Shown: positions 17,122-26,066, numbered from the stretch's first letter. The stretch: 64,000 nt of DNA from JANLVI01 sp031363915 (GCA_031363915.1 JANLVI010000039.1:1-64000), one strand, 5' to 3'. Program-made: numbers and translations. The notes: generated from the letters alone by a model not told the origin.

Positions 17122-18045
17122 CTATGTCGACGCGGGAACGCGCTCGAAGAGCGCATCGGTGAACTGGGCGGGGTCGAACGGTTGGAGCGCATCGGCGGAT
17201 TCGCCAAGGCCGATGAACTTGATCGGCACGATCAGGTGGTCCACAATCGCGACGAGCACGCCGCCTTTGGCGGTCGAGTCGAGTTTGGTGACAACGATGC
17301 CCGAGAGCTTCGTTGCCTCATGAAAGAGCTTGGCTTGCGATATCGCATTTTGTCCCGTGGTGCCGTCGACGACGAGCAGCGTTTCTTGCGGGGGTGCGCC
17401 CGTCTCGCGCTCGATGATGCGGCGCATCTTCTTTAACTCTTCCATCAAATTCGTTTTGGTCTGGAGCCGGCCGGCCGTATCGACCAACACGACATCGACG
17501 CCGCGTGCCTTGGCTGCCGCCATCCCGTCGAACACTACGGACGAGGGATCGGCGCCTTCGCGGCCGCGTACGAACTCCGCGCCGCTACGCTGCGCCCAAA
17601 TCTCGAGTTGCTCGGCGGCTGCGGCACGAAACGTATCCGCCGCAACGACCATCACGCGTTTGCCTTCGCTCCGCAAGAGGGTGGCGAGCTTGCCGATCGT
17701 CGTCGTCTTACCGCTGCCGTTAACGCCCACAACAAGCACGACGCTCGGCTTGGGGCCGACGATCAGCCCGGAATTCGGGAGCGTGAGGAAGCGCTGGACA
17801 TCTTTTTTAAAGCGCGCGATCGCCTGATCGGAGCGACCCCAGAGCTCTTGGCGATGGACGACTTTGAGCCCGGCGATAATCTTCTCTGCAGTCGGCACGC
17901 CGAAGTCGGCGGCGATGAGGATCTCTTCGAGTTCGTCGTAGAATTCGCGATCGAGCGGTTTGCGGGCGAGCGCCAATTCTTCGACCGCCGCGAGTGACTC
18001 GCGGGATCGGGTGAGGCTCGAACGGAGTTTAGCAAACCAGCTCAT
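17122..18045 (-). CDS. ftsY: Signal recognition particle receptor FtsY
   Basis: 307 aa from the ATG at 18045 (MSWFAKLRSS), with GGGAA 5-6 nt upstream. FtsY is the membrane-associated GTPase receptor for SRP in co-translational targeting. The N domain is at about 1-95. The GTPase has G1 GVNGSGKTT at 107-115, the DTFRAAAAEQLEIWA block, DTAGRLQTKTNLMEEL (G3) and VTKLDSTAKGG (G4). The N-terminal acidic A domain of some species is missing, as in many bacteria. It lies downstream of an FlhB-like flagellar gene; FlhF, a related SRP GTPase, is not seen here. Confidence 0.97.
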   Translation of the reverse strand: MSWFAKLRSSLTRSRESLAAVEELALARKPLDREFYDELEEILIAADFGVPTAEKIIAGLKVVHRQELWGRSDQAIARFKKDVQRFLTLPNSGLIVGPKPSVVLVVGVNGSGKTTTIGKLATLLRSEGKRVMVVAADTFRAAAAEQLEIWAQRSGAEFVRGREGADPSSVVFDGMAAAKARGVDVVLVDTAGRLQTKTNLMEELKKMRRIIERETGAPPQETLLVVDGTTGQNAISQAKLFHEATKLSGIVVTKLDSTAKGGVLVAIVDHLIVPIKFIGLGESADALQPFDPAQFTDALFERVPAST

Positions 18046-18136
18046 CAGATTCCCATCATATCGTGGCAAACGCCAGAGCGTCCACAAGATATGGTGTTAC
18101 CTGATACCCGGATCGAACTCCTGTTCGACTAGCCCG

Positions 18137-18439
18137 CTACGCCCGGGCCGCCTCGGCATCGACGGCGTAAACGAAGGCCAGCACTTCGGCGACGACCGCG
18201 TAGAGTTCGCGCGGGATCGCCGCGCCGACATCGAGCCGGGCCAGCGCTTCGACGAGCCCCGCGTCTTCGTGCACCTGGATACCGTGCTTTTTGGCAATCG
18301 CCACGATCTCATCGGCGACCATCCCGCGGCCCATGGCAACCAGTTCCGGCGGCTCGGAGCCGAGCGGATCGTAGTGCAACGCAGCCGCGGCGCTCCGCGG
18401 GACGGCTTTGCGCGTGTCGTAGAATTTCTCGTTGCTCAC
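18137..18439 (-). CDS. FlhB C-terminal-domain-like protein (FhlB/YlqH type)
   Basis: 100 aa. It matches only the cytoplasmic C-terminal part of FlhB/SctU export proteins: AAALHYDPLGSEPPELVAMGRGMVADEIVAIAKKHGI then DAGLVEALARLDVGAAIPRELYAVVAEVLAFVY. The NPTH self-cleavage site and membrane domain of FlhB are absent, as in the small FhlB proteins. It starts with a GTG overlapping the stop of the FliK-like gene (GTGA). The pair resembles Bacillus ylqG-ylqH. It probably acts in export-substrate switching, but that is inferred from the family. Confidence 0.85.
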   Translation of the reverse strand: MSNEKFYDTRKAVPRSAAAALHYDPLGSEPPELVAMGRGMVADEIVAIAKKHGIQVHEDAGLVEALARLDVGAAIPRELYAVVAEVLAFVYAVDAEAARA

Positions 18440-20583
18440 GCGATCGTATCCACGTCGGGCTCGGCTTCGCTTGCCTGGCCGCTGCCCGCAATCTCAAGTG
18501 GAGCGATCTTGGGTGCCTGCGCGCTGCTCGCAATCGTCGACGGCGCGGCGCGGCGCGGCGCGACGCCCGATTCGATCGAGGTGACGTTGTAGCGTAGCGA
18601 CTCCAATCGGTTCTTCAATCGCGCGAGTGCGCCGCCGAAGGTCTGCGCGGCAAGCTCCGCCTCGGTATGGACGCCGACGTTCACCGCGCGTCCGACCGTC
18701 CGCAAATCGATCGTCACCGTTCCTAAGTGTTTGGTCGTGAGGATGAACGCGATGTGGAAGTTGTCGCCGTCGATCGCCTGTGTCGGATCGTCGTGACGTT
18801 TGCGGTCGATCGTCACGCGCGCTTGCGCATCGGGATGAACGAGCGGGAGCGGAATCGTGAACGTGACTTGTTGCGGGATTTGCGCGAGCGTATTCGCGAC
18901 GTCGAGTTGCACGCCCGTAAGCGCGGTAAGGGCGGTTTGGATCGCCGCCGTCGGCGCCGCCTCAGTGCCCGCCGTGGGCGTGATGAGCAGTGCCTGCAAC
19001 GTCGTCTTTAGATCGTGATCGAGGGCGGCTGCAGCGATGAGCGTTTGCGCGGCGGCCAGCGGCGCCGGCGTGGCGGCGGCAGGCAAAGCCGGTGCGCCCG
19101 ACGCCCTCGCCATTGCAGTGTCGTTTGATGCGGACGCCGGAAGAGCGGTGGCGGGCGGCGGTTCGGCATGCGCGGCGTACGATTGCAGCAACGTTGCGAG
19201 TTTTGTTTCGGCACCGTCGACGACATGCGAGACGTACGCCGCGATTTGCGCGGCCAGCGTCGGCGACTGCGGGTCGAGTCGGTTCACAAAACCGACGATC
19301 GTGCGCAGCGTCGCAACGCGCGGATCGCTCCGCCCGTCGGGAAGCGCGCGTTCGAGCGCCGCCAGGGCCGCGGGTACGCGATGCGGTGACTGGAGCGCGA
19401 GCGTCGCGGATGCAAGATTGGTTTGCGTCACGGGAACGCGAAGTGCGCGCAGCAGCACGCTTGGATCGCGAAACGCGTCCGCCCTCACGGGCGGCGCAGC
19501 GGGTTTTGCGAGGGTCGACGTTGCCGTCGCGGCTTGCGCTGCTTGCGTGCCGGTAGCCGATGACGTGCCGCGCGGAACGGCACGAATCGTATCCGGCACG
19601 GTGGTGTCGCCACGCGTGCGGATCGGGACCGCATTTTCGATTGGCCTGCGGCCTTGGAGCGGCGCGTGCGGCGAGATAGTCGAGAAGCGCGCGTTGACCG
19701 AAGCGACTCCCTGACCGATGGGTTTGGGGGAACCCGGGGTGATGCGGGCCGGTTCGCTCGCCGCCGTTCCCGATTGGCGGATGAAGGGGGGCGCGACGAA
19801 TCCGCTCGGGCGGATCGGCGGCGGCGCGCCGAAGCGCGCGGTCAGGGGCGGAACCGGCGTTGGGCGAGGCGGCGGAATCGCTGGCGCCCCAGCCGCTCGC
19901 AGCGCGGCGAGGCGCGCTTCGAGCGGCTGGGGCGGCGCAAGCTTCGCAGCCAGAGCCGCATCGACCGCGAGCCGACCGGCGCTTCGCGCGACGACCGGCG
20001 CCGACTCTTCGCCCAAGGCAACAATCGAATTCGCCGCGCTCGTCGCAATCGCGGACGCGGGCGGCGGCGACCCGGCGAGGGGAGGCGGTTCAGCGCTAGC
20101 CGCAGCGGCGCGGATCACCGAGGCAGCGACGAACACCGAAACCGGAGGCGCAATCGGCGGCAGATCGTCCGCGGCGGGAAGTGCGGCAACGTACGACGCG
20201 GCGGCAGAGCCTGAGGGGGCAAGCGTCGGCGGCGTCGGGCTATCCTGCTGCGGAATACCCGGCGTCGGGGCGGCGGTTTCGCCTTCGGGGGCGGGCACGA
20301 CGCGTAGATCGATATGGCCGTCCGTGAAGCCCGTGACCTCAACGAAAATTTGATCGCCGGGCTTGAGGTCCGGCGGAAGCGAGGCCGCGACACGCTTGCC
20401 CACGATCAAGAGCAGGTCGGTCAGACCGTTACTTTTGAGAACCGTGGCGCGCGCGGTGTTACCGACGTCGAGCAACCCTGTAAGCGCTTGGGCGTCCGCG
20501 GCCAGCGCCGCGATCTCAACATCAACGGCGGCGGCGACTTGCGCGGCGAGATTCGCGCCGCCAAGCGCCTCGAGTCCGGCCAC
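18436..20583 (-). CDS. Second FliK-like (YlqG-type) protein
   Basis: 715 aa. The N-terminus (1-120) is helical with a beta-rich NTARATVLKSNGLTDLLLIVGKRVAASLPPDLKPG-like segment. A very Pro/Ala-rich region follows (about 125-420, low complexity), then a C-terminal domain (about 590-690) with LGTVTIDLRTVGRAVNVGVHTEAE, resembling the FliK hook-length domain. It is coupled by overlap to the FlhB-C-like gene and lies near fliA. This pairing is that of YlqG/YlqH in Firmicutes. True FliK is encoded separately at 3858-5603, so the function here is not clear. Confidence 0.75.
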   Translation of the reverse strand: MAGLEALGGANLAAQVAAAVDVEIAALAADAQALTGLLDVGNTARATVLKSNGLTDLLLIVGKRVAASLPPDLKPGDQIFVEVTGFTDGHIDLRVVPAPEGETAAPTPGIPQQDSPTPPTLAPSGSAAASYVAALPAADDLPPIAPPVSVFVAASVIRAAAASAEPPPLAGSPPPASAIATSAANSIVALGEESAPVVARSAGRLAVDAALAAKLAPPQPLEARLAALRAAGAPAIPPPRPTPVPPLTARFGAPPPIRPSGFVAPPFIRQSGTAASEPARITPGSPKPIGQGVASVNARFSTISPHAPLQGRRPIENAVPIRTRGDTTVPDTIRAVPRGTSSATGTQAAQAATATSTLAKPAAPPVRADAFRDPSVLLRALRVPVTQTNLASATLALQSPHRVPAALAALERALPDGRSDPRVATLRTIVGFVNRLDPQSPTLAAQIAAYVSHVVDGAETKLATLLQSYAAHAEPPPATALPASASNDTAMARASGAPALPAAATPAPLAAAQTLIAAAALDHDLKTTLQALLITPTAGTEAAPTAAIQTALTALTGVQLDVANTLAQIPQQVTFTIPLPLVHPDAQARVTIDRKRHDDPTQAIDGDNFHIAFILTTKHLGTVTIDLRTVGRAVNVGVHTEAELAAQTFGGALARLKNRLESLRYNVTSIESGVAPRRAAPSTIASSAQAPKIAPLEIAGSGQASEAEPDVDTIA

Positions 20584-20585
20584 CG

Positions 20586-20912
20586 CTAGGCCGAAAAGTC
20601 GATGATGTGCTCGGCCTCGCCGTCGCCGGCCGCTTCATGAACGACTTCATCGAAGGGCTCACCGGGTTGACGAGGACGCTTCTTGCGCTCCGGAAGGCCT
20701 TGCTGCTCGCGGTCCGGGCGCTCGTTCACGCGGTTGCCGCCGGCGTTACCGGTATCCCCGATGCGCTCTTGGCGCTCTTGAACGGCCGCCACAAAAGACG
20801 CCTGAGCATTTAACTGCGCGGCGTGGGGCGCTTCTTCGGCCTTCGCGTTGATCGAAGCCGTTTGGGTCGCTTGATAGATCGACGCTTGAATATCAGCCGG
20901 GCGGATCGACAT
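20586..20912 (-). CDS. Small conserved-type flagellar cluster protein
   Basis: 108 aa, sitting between fliA and the FliK-like gene with gaps of 9 and 2 nt. The start, MSIRPADIQASIYQATQTASI, resembles small proteins next to fliA in Firmicutes flagellar clusters (an N-terminal I-x-P-x-D-x-Q block). The rest is charged and probably disordered (QERQERIGD, ERKKRPRQPGEP) with an acidic C-terminus. No catalytic motif is visible. Context suggests a flagellar accessory role, unproven. Confidence 0.65.
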   Translation of the reverse strand: MSIRPADIQASIYQATQTASINAKAEEAPHAAQLNAQASFVAAVQERQERIGDTGNAGGNRVNERPDREQQGLPERKKRPRQPGEPFDEVVHEAAGDGEAEHIIDFSA

Positions 20913-20921
20913 CCTTGCCTC

Positions 20922-21788
20922 CTACGGCGCGCCCACTCCGGATTCGGGCGTCTTGCGCAAGTATTTCTGCTTCACGTTGGGATCGCCCTCACGATAGCCT
21001 AAATCTGCGGTCAAATTTCTCAATTTGGCCCGGAGATGGATTACCGCTTGAGCGTGGATTTGCGAGACACGAGATTCCGAGACGTTGAGCGCGCTCTTGA
21101 TTTCCTTGAGGGTGAGGCCCTCGAAATAGTAGAGCGAGATGACGGTACGTTCTTGGGCCGGGAGTTCGTCGACGGCACGGACCAGCGCAGCTTTAATCTC
21201 GCGCGTCTCGACCGCGCTTGTGACGTCGTTTTCGCTGTCGCGCAGCGTGTCGAGGAGCGGGATCTCGTAGCCCTTTTCGTTCGGGAGAAATTCCTCGAGC
21301 GAGAGGACGGATGTCCCTCGAATCTTCTGCATGAGCGTGTCGAGCTCTTTCGGCGTTAGGCCCATTCGCTCGGCCACTTCATCTTCGGTTGCAGCACGCC
21401 CGAGCTGGACTTCGAGCTCCTGGTAGACGCGTTCGAGTTCGCGCGCACGCTGGCGCACGGCACGCGGGACCCAGTCGAGGGCCCGCAGCGCATCGAGGAT
21501 CGCGCCGTTGATACGGGTGATCGCGTACGTCTCGAATTTGACCCCGCGGTCGTCGTCGTACTTCTCGATCGCATCGATCAGCCCGAGAATGCCGTCGTTG
21601 ATCAAGTCGTTGATCTCGACGTTGGGCGGGAGATTAATGGAAATACGCCCGGCGACGTACTTCACCAGGTGAAGATACTTGTGGACGATTTCTTCACGAG
21701 TTAACTCGTAACCGCTGATAACGTAGCGGTTCGTTTCACGCGGCAGCTTCACGGATGGGAACTCGTTCGTCCGCGCCACCCGGTCCAC
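20922..21788 (-). CDS. fliA: Flagellar sigma factor FliA (sigma-28, WhiG/SigD family)
   Basis: 288 aa, starting with GTG directly after the cheB stop. It directs RNA polymerase to late flagellar promoters (GCCGATAA -10). Region 2 (about 30-105) includes HLVKYVAGRISINLPP, then EYDDDRGVKFETYAITRINGAILDALRALDW, the FliA/WhiG signature. Region 3 is at about 115-180. Region 4 ends with VISLYYFEGLTLKEIKSALNVSESRVSQIHAQA, the helix-turn-helix for the -35 element. Candidate target promoters occur before fliF and fliK in this window. Confidence 0.95.
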   Translation of the reverse strand: MDRVARTNEFPSVKLPRETNRYVISGYELTREEIVHKYLHLVKYVAGRISINLPPNVEINDLINDGILGLIDAIEKYDDDRGVKFETYAITRINGAILDALRALDWVPRAVRQRARELERVYQELEVQLGRAATEDEVAERMGLTPKELDTLMQKIRGTSVLSLEEFLPNEKGYEIPLLDTLRDSENDVTSAVETREIKAALVRAVDELPAQERTVISLYYFEGLTLKEIKSALNVSESRVSQIHAQAVIHLRAKLRNLTADLGYREGDPNVKQKYLRKTPESGVGAP

Positions 21789-22895
21789 CTAGACGATGGG
21801 CGCCGCCGTGCCCGTCAATTCGCAAAGAGTTCGCGCGACTTCGCCGAGAGGAACCACCCGGTCGACGAGTCCGGCGACCGCGGCGGCGCGCGGCATACCG
21901 TAAACAACCGAGCTTGCCTCGTCTTGTCCCACGACAAATCCGCCGGCGTCTTTGAGGACGCGCAACCCCTCCACGCCATCGTGCCCCATACCGGTGAGGA
22001 TCACGCCGAGCGCCGCCGCACCGTACGTCTCGCCGACCGATGCGGCCATGACGTCGACGCTTGGGACGTGGAGCGATTTTAGAACGTCGGGTGCGATGAC
22101 GATCTCGACGCCGGCGGCGGTACGCCGCAGACGCAGCTGCTGTCCGGCCGGCGCGATATACGCCGTTCCACCGCGTAAGATCGTGCCAGCTTGCGCCTCG
22201 ACGACCGTGATTTGACTGGCGCTGTTGAGCCGCTCGGAGAGTGGGCGCGTAAACCCCGGCGGCATGTGCTGCACGATGACGATCGGAATCGGAAACTCTT
22301 TGGGAAGTTTCGGAATGATTTGCGAGAGCGCAACGGGTCCGCCGGTCGAAGTGCCGAGCGCGACACATTCGAATTTTGCGGTGCGCTGAGCGAAGGACCG
22401 CGGCGGCGCGAGCGGCGTCTGCGCGAACGGCGCCGGCGCGCTCGAGGTTAGCGGCCGCGCGATCGTGCCGCCGCGATTGGCACGTAAGTACGCGCTGCGC
22501 GTGCCGAAGTGGCGAATCTTCTCGACGAGTTCACGCTGCACTTTGAGGATGTCGATGAACGCCGAATCGGGTTTGGGAATGAAGTCGACGGCACCGAATT
22601 CAAGCGCCTGAAGCGTTGTCTCCGCGCCCTCGCGCGTGAGCGAACTGATCATGATGATCGGCGGTCCACCGCGGCTCGCGAGCGTACGTGCGGCTTCGAG
22701 TCCCCCCATACCGGGCATCTCGACGTCCATCGTAATGACGTCGGGCTTGAGAAGCGCCGCTTTCTCGACGCCTTCTTCACCGCTCGTTGCGGTCGCGATC
22801 ACTTTGAGATCGGGCTCCTTCTCGCACATCTTTTGGATGGCGCGGCGCATGAACGCTGAATCGTCGACGACGAGAACGTGGATTTCGACGCTCAC
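21789..22895 (-). CDS. cheB: Chemotaxis protein-glutamate methylesterase CheB
   Basis: 368 aa. It removes methyl groups from chemoreceptors and deamidates them, as part of adaptation. The receiver domain (1-120) has VVDDSAFMRR, phospho-acceptor D57 in TMDVEMPGMGG and K108 in FIPKPD. The esterase domain (about 175-360) has catalytic S183 (GTSTGGP), H210 (VIVQHMPPGFT) and D306 (LTGMGHDGVEG). Its ATG overlaps the cheR stop (ATGA) and its stop abuts the fliA start, so cheR-cheB-fliA are coupled. Confidence 0.97.
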   Translation of the reverse strand: MSVEIHVLVVDDSAFMRRAIQKMCEKEPDLKVIATATSGEEGVEKAALLKPDVITMDVEMPGMGGLEAARTLASRGGPPIIMISSLTREGAETTLQALEFGAVDFIPKPDSAFIDILKVQRELVEKIRHFGTRSAYLRANRGGTIARPLTSSAPAPFAQTPLAPPRSFAQRTAKFECVALGTSTGGPVALSQIIPKLPKEFPIPIVIVQHMPPGFTRPLSERLNSASQITVVEAQAGTILRGGTAYIAPAGQQLRLRRTAAGVEIVIAPDVLKSLHVPSVDVMAASVGETYGAAALGVILTGMGHDGVEGLRVLKDAGGFVVGQDEASSVVYGMPRAAAVAGLVDRVVPLGEVARTLCELTGTAAPIV

Positions 22896-23737
22896 GCACG
22901 TACGCTCGCGGGGGCGATCGCACGCACGCGGTAGACGATCGTCTCGGGCTGCACGATCGGTTCGAACACGTCGGTTAGATGGAAGAGCGATTCGGCGTGA
23001 CCCAAGAACAGATACCCTCCGGGACGCAGCGCCTTGGCAAACGCTTCGACGACGCGCTTCTGCGTTGGTTTATCAAAATAAATCAGCACGTTGCGACAGA
23101 AGATCGCATCGAGCGGACCTTGCGCCGCGATCGCGTTTGCATCCATCAAGTTGAGCGTGGAGAACGCGACCATCTTGCGGATACGCTCGTGTAAAAGAAA
23201 CCCTTCACCCATCGGGCTGAAGAACTTTTGAACCATCGCCGGTTCCGTCGCCCGAAACGAGAGCGCGCGATAAAAGCCTTTTTGGCAGAGGTCGAGGACG
23301 CGTTGCGAGATGTCCGTCGCGACGATCGAGATGTGATTCTCGGCGATGCGCCCGCTCTCGAGCAGGGTCATCGCAAGCGAATACGGCTCTTCACCTGAGG
23401 AACACGCCGCCGACCACAACTTGAGGCGCGGCGAATGCGCCTGGAGTTCGGTGAGGATGTCACCGGCGAGCGACCGCAACTGCGCGCGTTCGCGAAAGAA
23501 ATATGTCTCGTTATTGGAGAGGACAGAAGCGAGTTCGAACCATTCCGTGTCGCGCTGCGGACTCGATTGGAGAAACTGCACGTAGGCGCCGTAGCCGTCG
23601 AGCCCGCGTTTGACGAGGCGTGTCTGCAAGCGCGAGAGCAACAAAAACTGTTTGGCATCGTCGTAATAGATACCGAAGCGCGCGCGGATCAGGTCGCGGA
23701 TCGCGCGGAAGTCTTCAACCGTAATTTCGAAGGACAC
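22892..23737 (-). CDS. cheR: Chemotaxis methyltransferase CheR
   Basis: 281 aa. It methylates receptor glutamates using S-adenosylmethionine. The N-terminal helical domain (1-75) carries FRAIRDLIRARFGIYYDDAK. The SAM-binding domain has LKLWSAACSSGEEPYSLAMTL (about 128-148), VATDISQRVLDLCQKG and FCRNVLIYFDKPTQ, all canonical for CheR, with FFRERAQLRSL before. It starts 3 nt after the ABC permease stop. Confidence 0.96.
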   Translation of the reverse strand: MSFEITVEDFRAIRDLIRARFGIYYDDAKQFLLLSRLQTRLVKRGLDGYGAYVQFLQSSPQRDTEWFELASVLSNNETYFFRERAQLRSLAGDILTELQAHSPRLKLWSAACSSGEEPYSLAMTLLESGRIAENHISIVATDISQRVLDLCQKGFYRALSFRATEPAMVQKFFSPMGEGFLLHERIRKMVAFSTLNLMDANAIAAQGPLDAIFCRNVLIYFDKPTQKRVVEAFAKALRPGGYLFLGHAESLFHLTDVFEPIVQPETIVYRVRAIAPASVRA

Positions 23738-23740
23738 GGG

Positions 23741-24760
23741 CTATGAATATCGGATGCGGGGATTCGCCGCGGCGTAGAGCAGATCGACGACCGTATTGAC
23801 GAGCACGAAAACTGCGGCGAAAAGCAGCATGCAGCCGTTTATTAGCGGCATGTCGCGATTGGAGATCGCATCGAACGTCAGCCGTCCCACTCCGGGCCAA
23901 GCGAAAATCGATTCCGTGAGGACGGCGCCGCCGAGCAAGAGACCCATCTGCAGTCCAACGATCGTGATGATCGGGACGAGCGCGTTGCGCAGTGCGTGGC
24001 GAAAGATCACCACGTTCTCCGCCAGTCCCTTGGCGCGTGCGGTCCGGATGTAGTCGCTGGCGAGAACGTCGAGCATTCCACTGCGCGTAATTTTTGCAAT
24101 GATGGCAAGTGGGATCGTCCCGAGCGTAAGCGCAGGGAGAACGAGGTGCCACAGAGCGTCAGCTGCAGCCCGACCGTTGCCGGCCAAAAGCGAGTCGAGT
24201 ACCACCAAATGAGTCTTCGGCGGAATAACGTACGCAAGTGAGATGCGGCCGCTGATCGGAAAGAGGTTGAGCCCGACATGGGTCGGCAGGACCGCGAGCA
24301 GGTACACGAGCATCCAGCCGAGCCAAAAGACCGGGATCGATACGCCGAGTAGGACGAAGCTCATCGTGAGTGCGTCAGCCGCGCTCCGATGTCGCACGGC
24401 GGCAAAAACACCGGCCGGAACGCCGAAAAACACCGCGACAACTAGCGCGCCGAGCGTGAGTTCGAGGGTCGCGGGAAAGTAAGCCGAAAGTTTGGTAAGC
24501 ACGGGTTGCGCGTCGACGACCGAGCGGCCCAGATCCCCGTGCAGGACGGCGATCAGATACGCGCCGAGCTGCACGTAAAGCGGCTTATCGAGTCCGAGTT
24601 CTTGCTTGAGGGCCGCGACTTCGAGGGCGCTTGCGTGTTCGCCGAGGCGAATCACGGCCGGGTCGCCGGGGATCGCATGCATGAACAAAAAGCTGGCAAC
24701 CGTGATCGTCGCGAGCACCGCCAGCAACCGAATCACGCGGTCGACCAGAAATCGGATCAT
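23741..24760 (-). CDS. Orphan DppB/OppB-type ABC transporter permease
   Basis: 339 aa from the ATG at 24760, which has AAGGGG 4 nt upstream; this start also sits 8 nt after the previous gene. The N-terminal membrane helix (RFLVDRVIRLLAVLATITVASF) and FLFMHAIPGDPA are typical of peptide/nickel importer permeases, as is the EAA loop ASDYIRTARAKGLAENVVIFRHALRNALVPIIT. About six membrane segments are visible. Partners (DppC, ATPases, binding protein) are not in the neighbourhood: upstream is an FAD reductase and downstream is cheR. It may pair with components elsewhere. Confidence 0.88.
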   Translation of the reverse strand: MIRFLVDRVIRLLAVLATITVASFLFMHAIPGDPAVIRLGEHASALEVAALKQELGLDKPLYVQLGAYLIAVLHGDLGRSVVDAQPVLTKLSAYFPATLELTLGALVVAVFFGVPAGVFAAVRHRSAADALTMSFVLLGVSIPVFWLGWMLVYLLAVLPTHVGLNLFPISGRISLAYVIPPKTHLVVLDSLLAGNGRAAADALWHLVLPALTLGTIPLAIIAKITRSGMLDVLASDYIRTARAKGLAENVVIFRHALRNALVPIITIVGLQMGLLLGGAVLTESIFAWPGVGRLTFDAISNRDMPLINGCMLLFAAVFVLVNTVVDLLYAAANPRIRYS

Positions 24761-24768
24761 CGTGCCCC

Positions 24769-25962
24769 TTAGGACGCGCGCAAGGCCGCAAACGAAAACC
24801 GCGCGGCCTGAGCGTACAGATACATCCACTGAGCGGCTGTGAAATCATTCCGGTCGTGCTGTAAAAGCTCTGCAAAGCGCGGGGTCGTCTCCAACTGACG
24901 AAAGAGGACGTCGAAGCGCGCGGGCTTGCGTTCGAGAAACGCCATAAGCTTCTGCCGATGGCGCAGACGGCCGTAAAACGCTTTCTTCGTCGCGGCAACA
25001 TAGTGCGGCGTCGGGTCGCCGCCGCCGCGAACGCGGGCGACGGCTGCGGCCGCATAGCGTCCGGTCGTCGCCGCTTCGTGAATTCCCTCGCCGGTCGTCG
25101 CATCGACGAGACCCGCCGCCGTGCCGGCGACCAGCAGCCCGCCCACGCCGATCGTCGGACGCGGGAGTCCGCCGTAGAGTAAGTTGCCCTCATCGCGCGT
25201 CGTATACCGAATCCCCGGGAACAGCCGCGCCTGCACGGTCGGCAAGAACGCATCAAGTTCTGCACGCAACTCCGCGCCGCCGATTTTTCCTTGGATGCCA
25301 AGGCCGATCGAGAGATGATCGCGCTTGGGAAACATCCAGGCGATCACCGGGCGTCCGCCTTCCGTCGCGTAATAATGCATCTCGAGCGTGCGATATGTTT
25401 GGGCGATTGCGGGCTGCTCGGGATACACCCGATACTGAAAACACGTGATCAGGCCCGCGTTCCAGGCGGGATAGGCGAAGCGAGAATCCACCGGATCGAG
25501 CCGGGCGCTCGAACCTTGCGCGAGCAGGACGTGACGCGCGCGCACCTTCTTGCGCGTATCCTCTTTCTGGTCGGCGTATTCGACAACGAAGCCGCCCGCT
25601 TCGCGCTCGAGCGAGCGAAAGAGACTGTTCGTGCGAATATCCGCGCCTTCGTGCCGGGCGAGCATCGCGATCGTGCCGTCGAGTTCCTCACGCGTGGTCG
25701 TATGCGCCGGACCGACATCGAAGGCGTACGTCCCGCGTTTGGTCGAGAGCGTGATCGTCGGCGGATCGAGATGCACGATCGAACGCGGCAGATCGAAGTC
25801 GCCGCAAAATCCGGGGCGCAATCCCGCCGCGCAAACGCGCTTCTCCCCGACGACGGAGTCGCGCTCGAGGACGAGCGTCTGCACGCCCGCACGTGCCGCT
25901 TCGCGCGCCGCCGTCCCGCCGGCGGGGCCGCATCCAACGATCAAAAGCTCGGTCGATTCCAT
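24769..25962 (-). CDS. Geranylgeranyl reductase family FAD-dependent oxidoreductase
   Basis: 397 aa from the ATG at 25962 (MESTELLIVGCGPAGG), giving the nucleotide-binding GxGxxG immediately at the N-terminus. A second FAD motif is GGLLVAGTAAGLVDATTGEGIHEAATTGRYAAAA near residue 290, the GD/AG-LVxPxTGEGI element of the family. Members reduce isoprenoid or archaeal-type lipid double bonds, or oxidise other lipids. Substrate cannot be told here. It is divergent from hppA across 150 nt and heads the run into the ABC permease and cheR. A second member of the family is at 57181-58308. Confidence 0.82.
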   Translation of the reverse strand: MESTELLIVGCGPAGGTAAREAARAGVQTLVLERDSVVGEKRVCAAGLRPGFCGDFDLPRSIVHLDPPTITLSTKRGTYAFDVGPAHTTTREELDGTIAMLARHEGADIRTNSLFRSLEREAGGFVVEYADQKEDTRKKVRARHVLLAQGSSARLDPVDSRFAYPAWNAGLITCFQYRVYPEQPAIAQTYRTLEMHYYATEGGRPVIAWMFPKRDHLSIGLGIQGKIGGAELRAELDAFLPTVQARLFPGIRYTTRDEGNLLYGGLPRPTIGVGGLLVAGTAAGLVDATTGEGIHEAATTGRYAAAAVARVRGGGDPTPHYVAATKKAFYGRLRHRQKLMAFLERKPARFDVLFRQLETTPRFAELLQHDRNDFTAAQWMYLYAQAARFSFAALRAS

Positions 25963-26054
25963 GGCGACGACATTCGCGCAGCCGCACATCGTCCCTTACG
26001 GAGCGGCGATGGCGCAGGACAGATTTTCCGGGGGGACCAACCGTTACGACAAAA

Positions 26055-26066
26055 AGTTCCGGAACT
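26055..26066. promoter_or_regulatory. 12-bp perfect palindrome between divergent genes
   Basis: AGTTCCGGAACT is a perfect palindrome in the AT-richer intergenic stretch between the FAD reductase (minus) and hppA (plus). It is about 47 nt before the hppA GTG, where a repressor or activator could affect both promoters. A single palindrome of this length can occur by chance. Confidence 0.35.

Noticed and set aside
18088..18136. tRNA-like T-arm text (GTTCGATCC and ACCA) between the FlhB-like gene and ftsY
   Set aside because: The flanking arms do not pair, and no acceptor or anticodon stem can be built.
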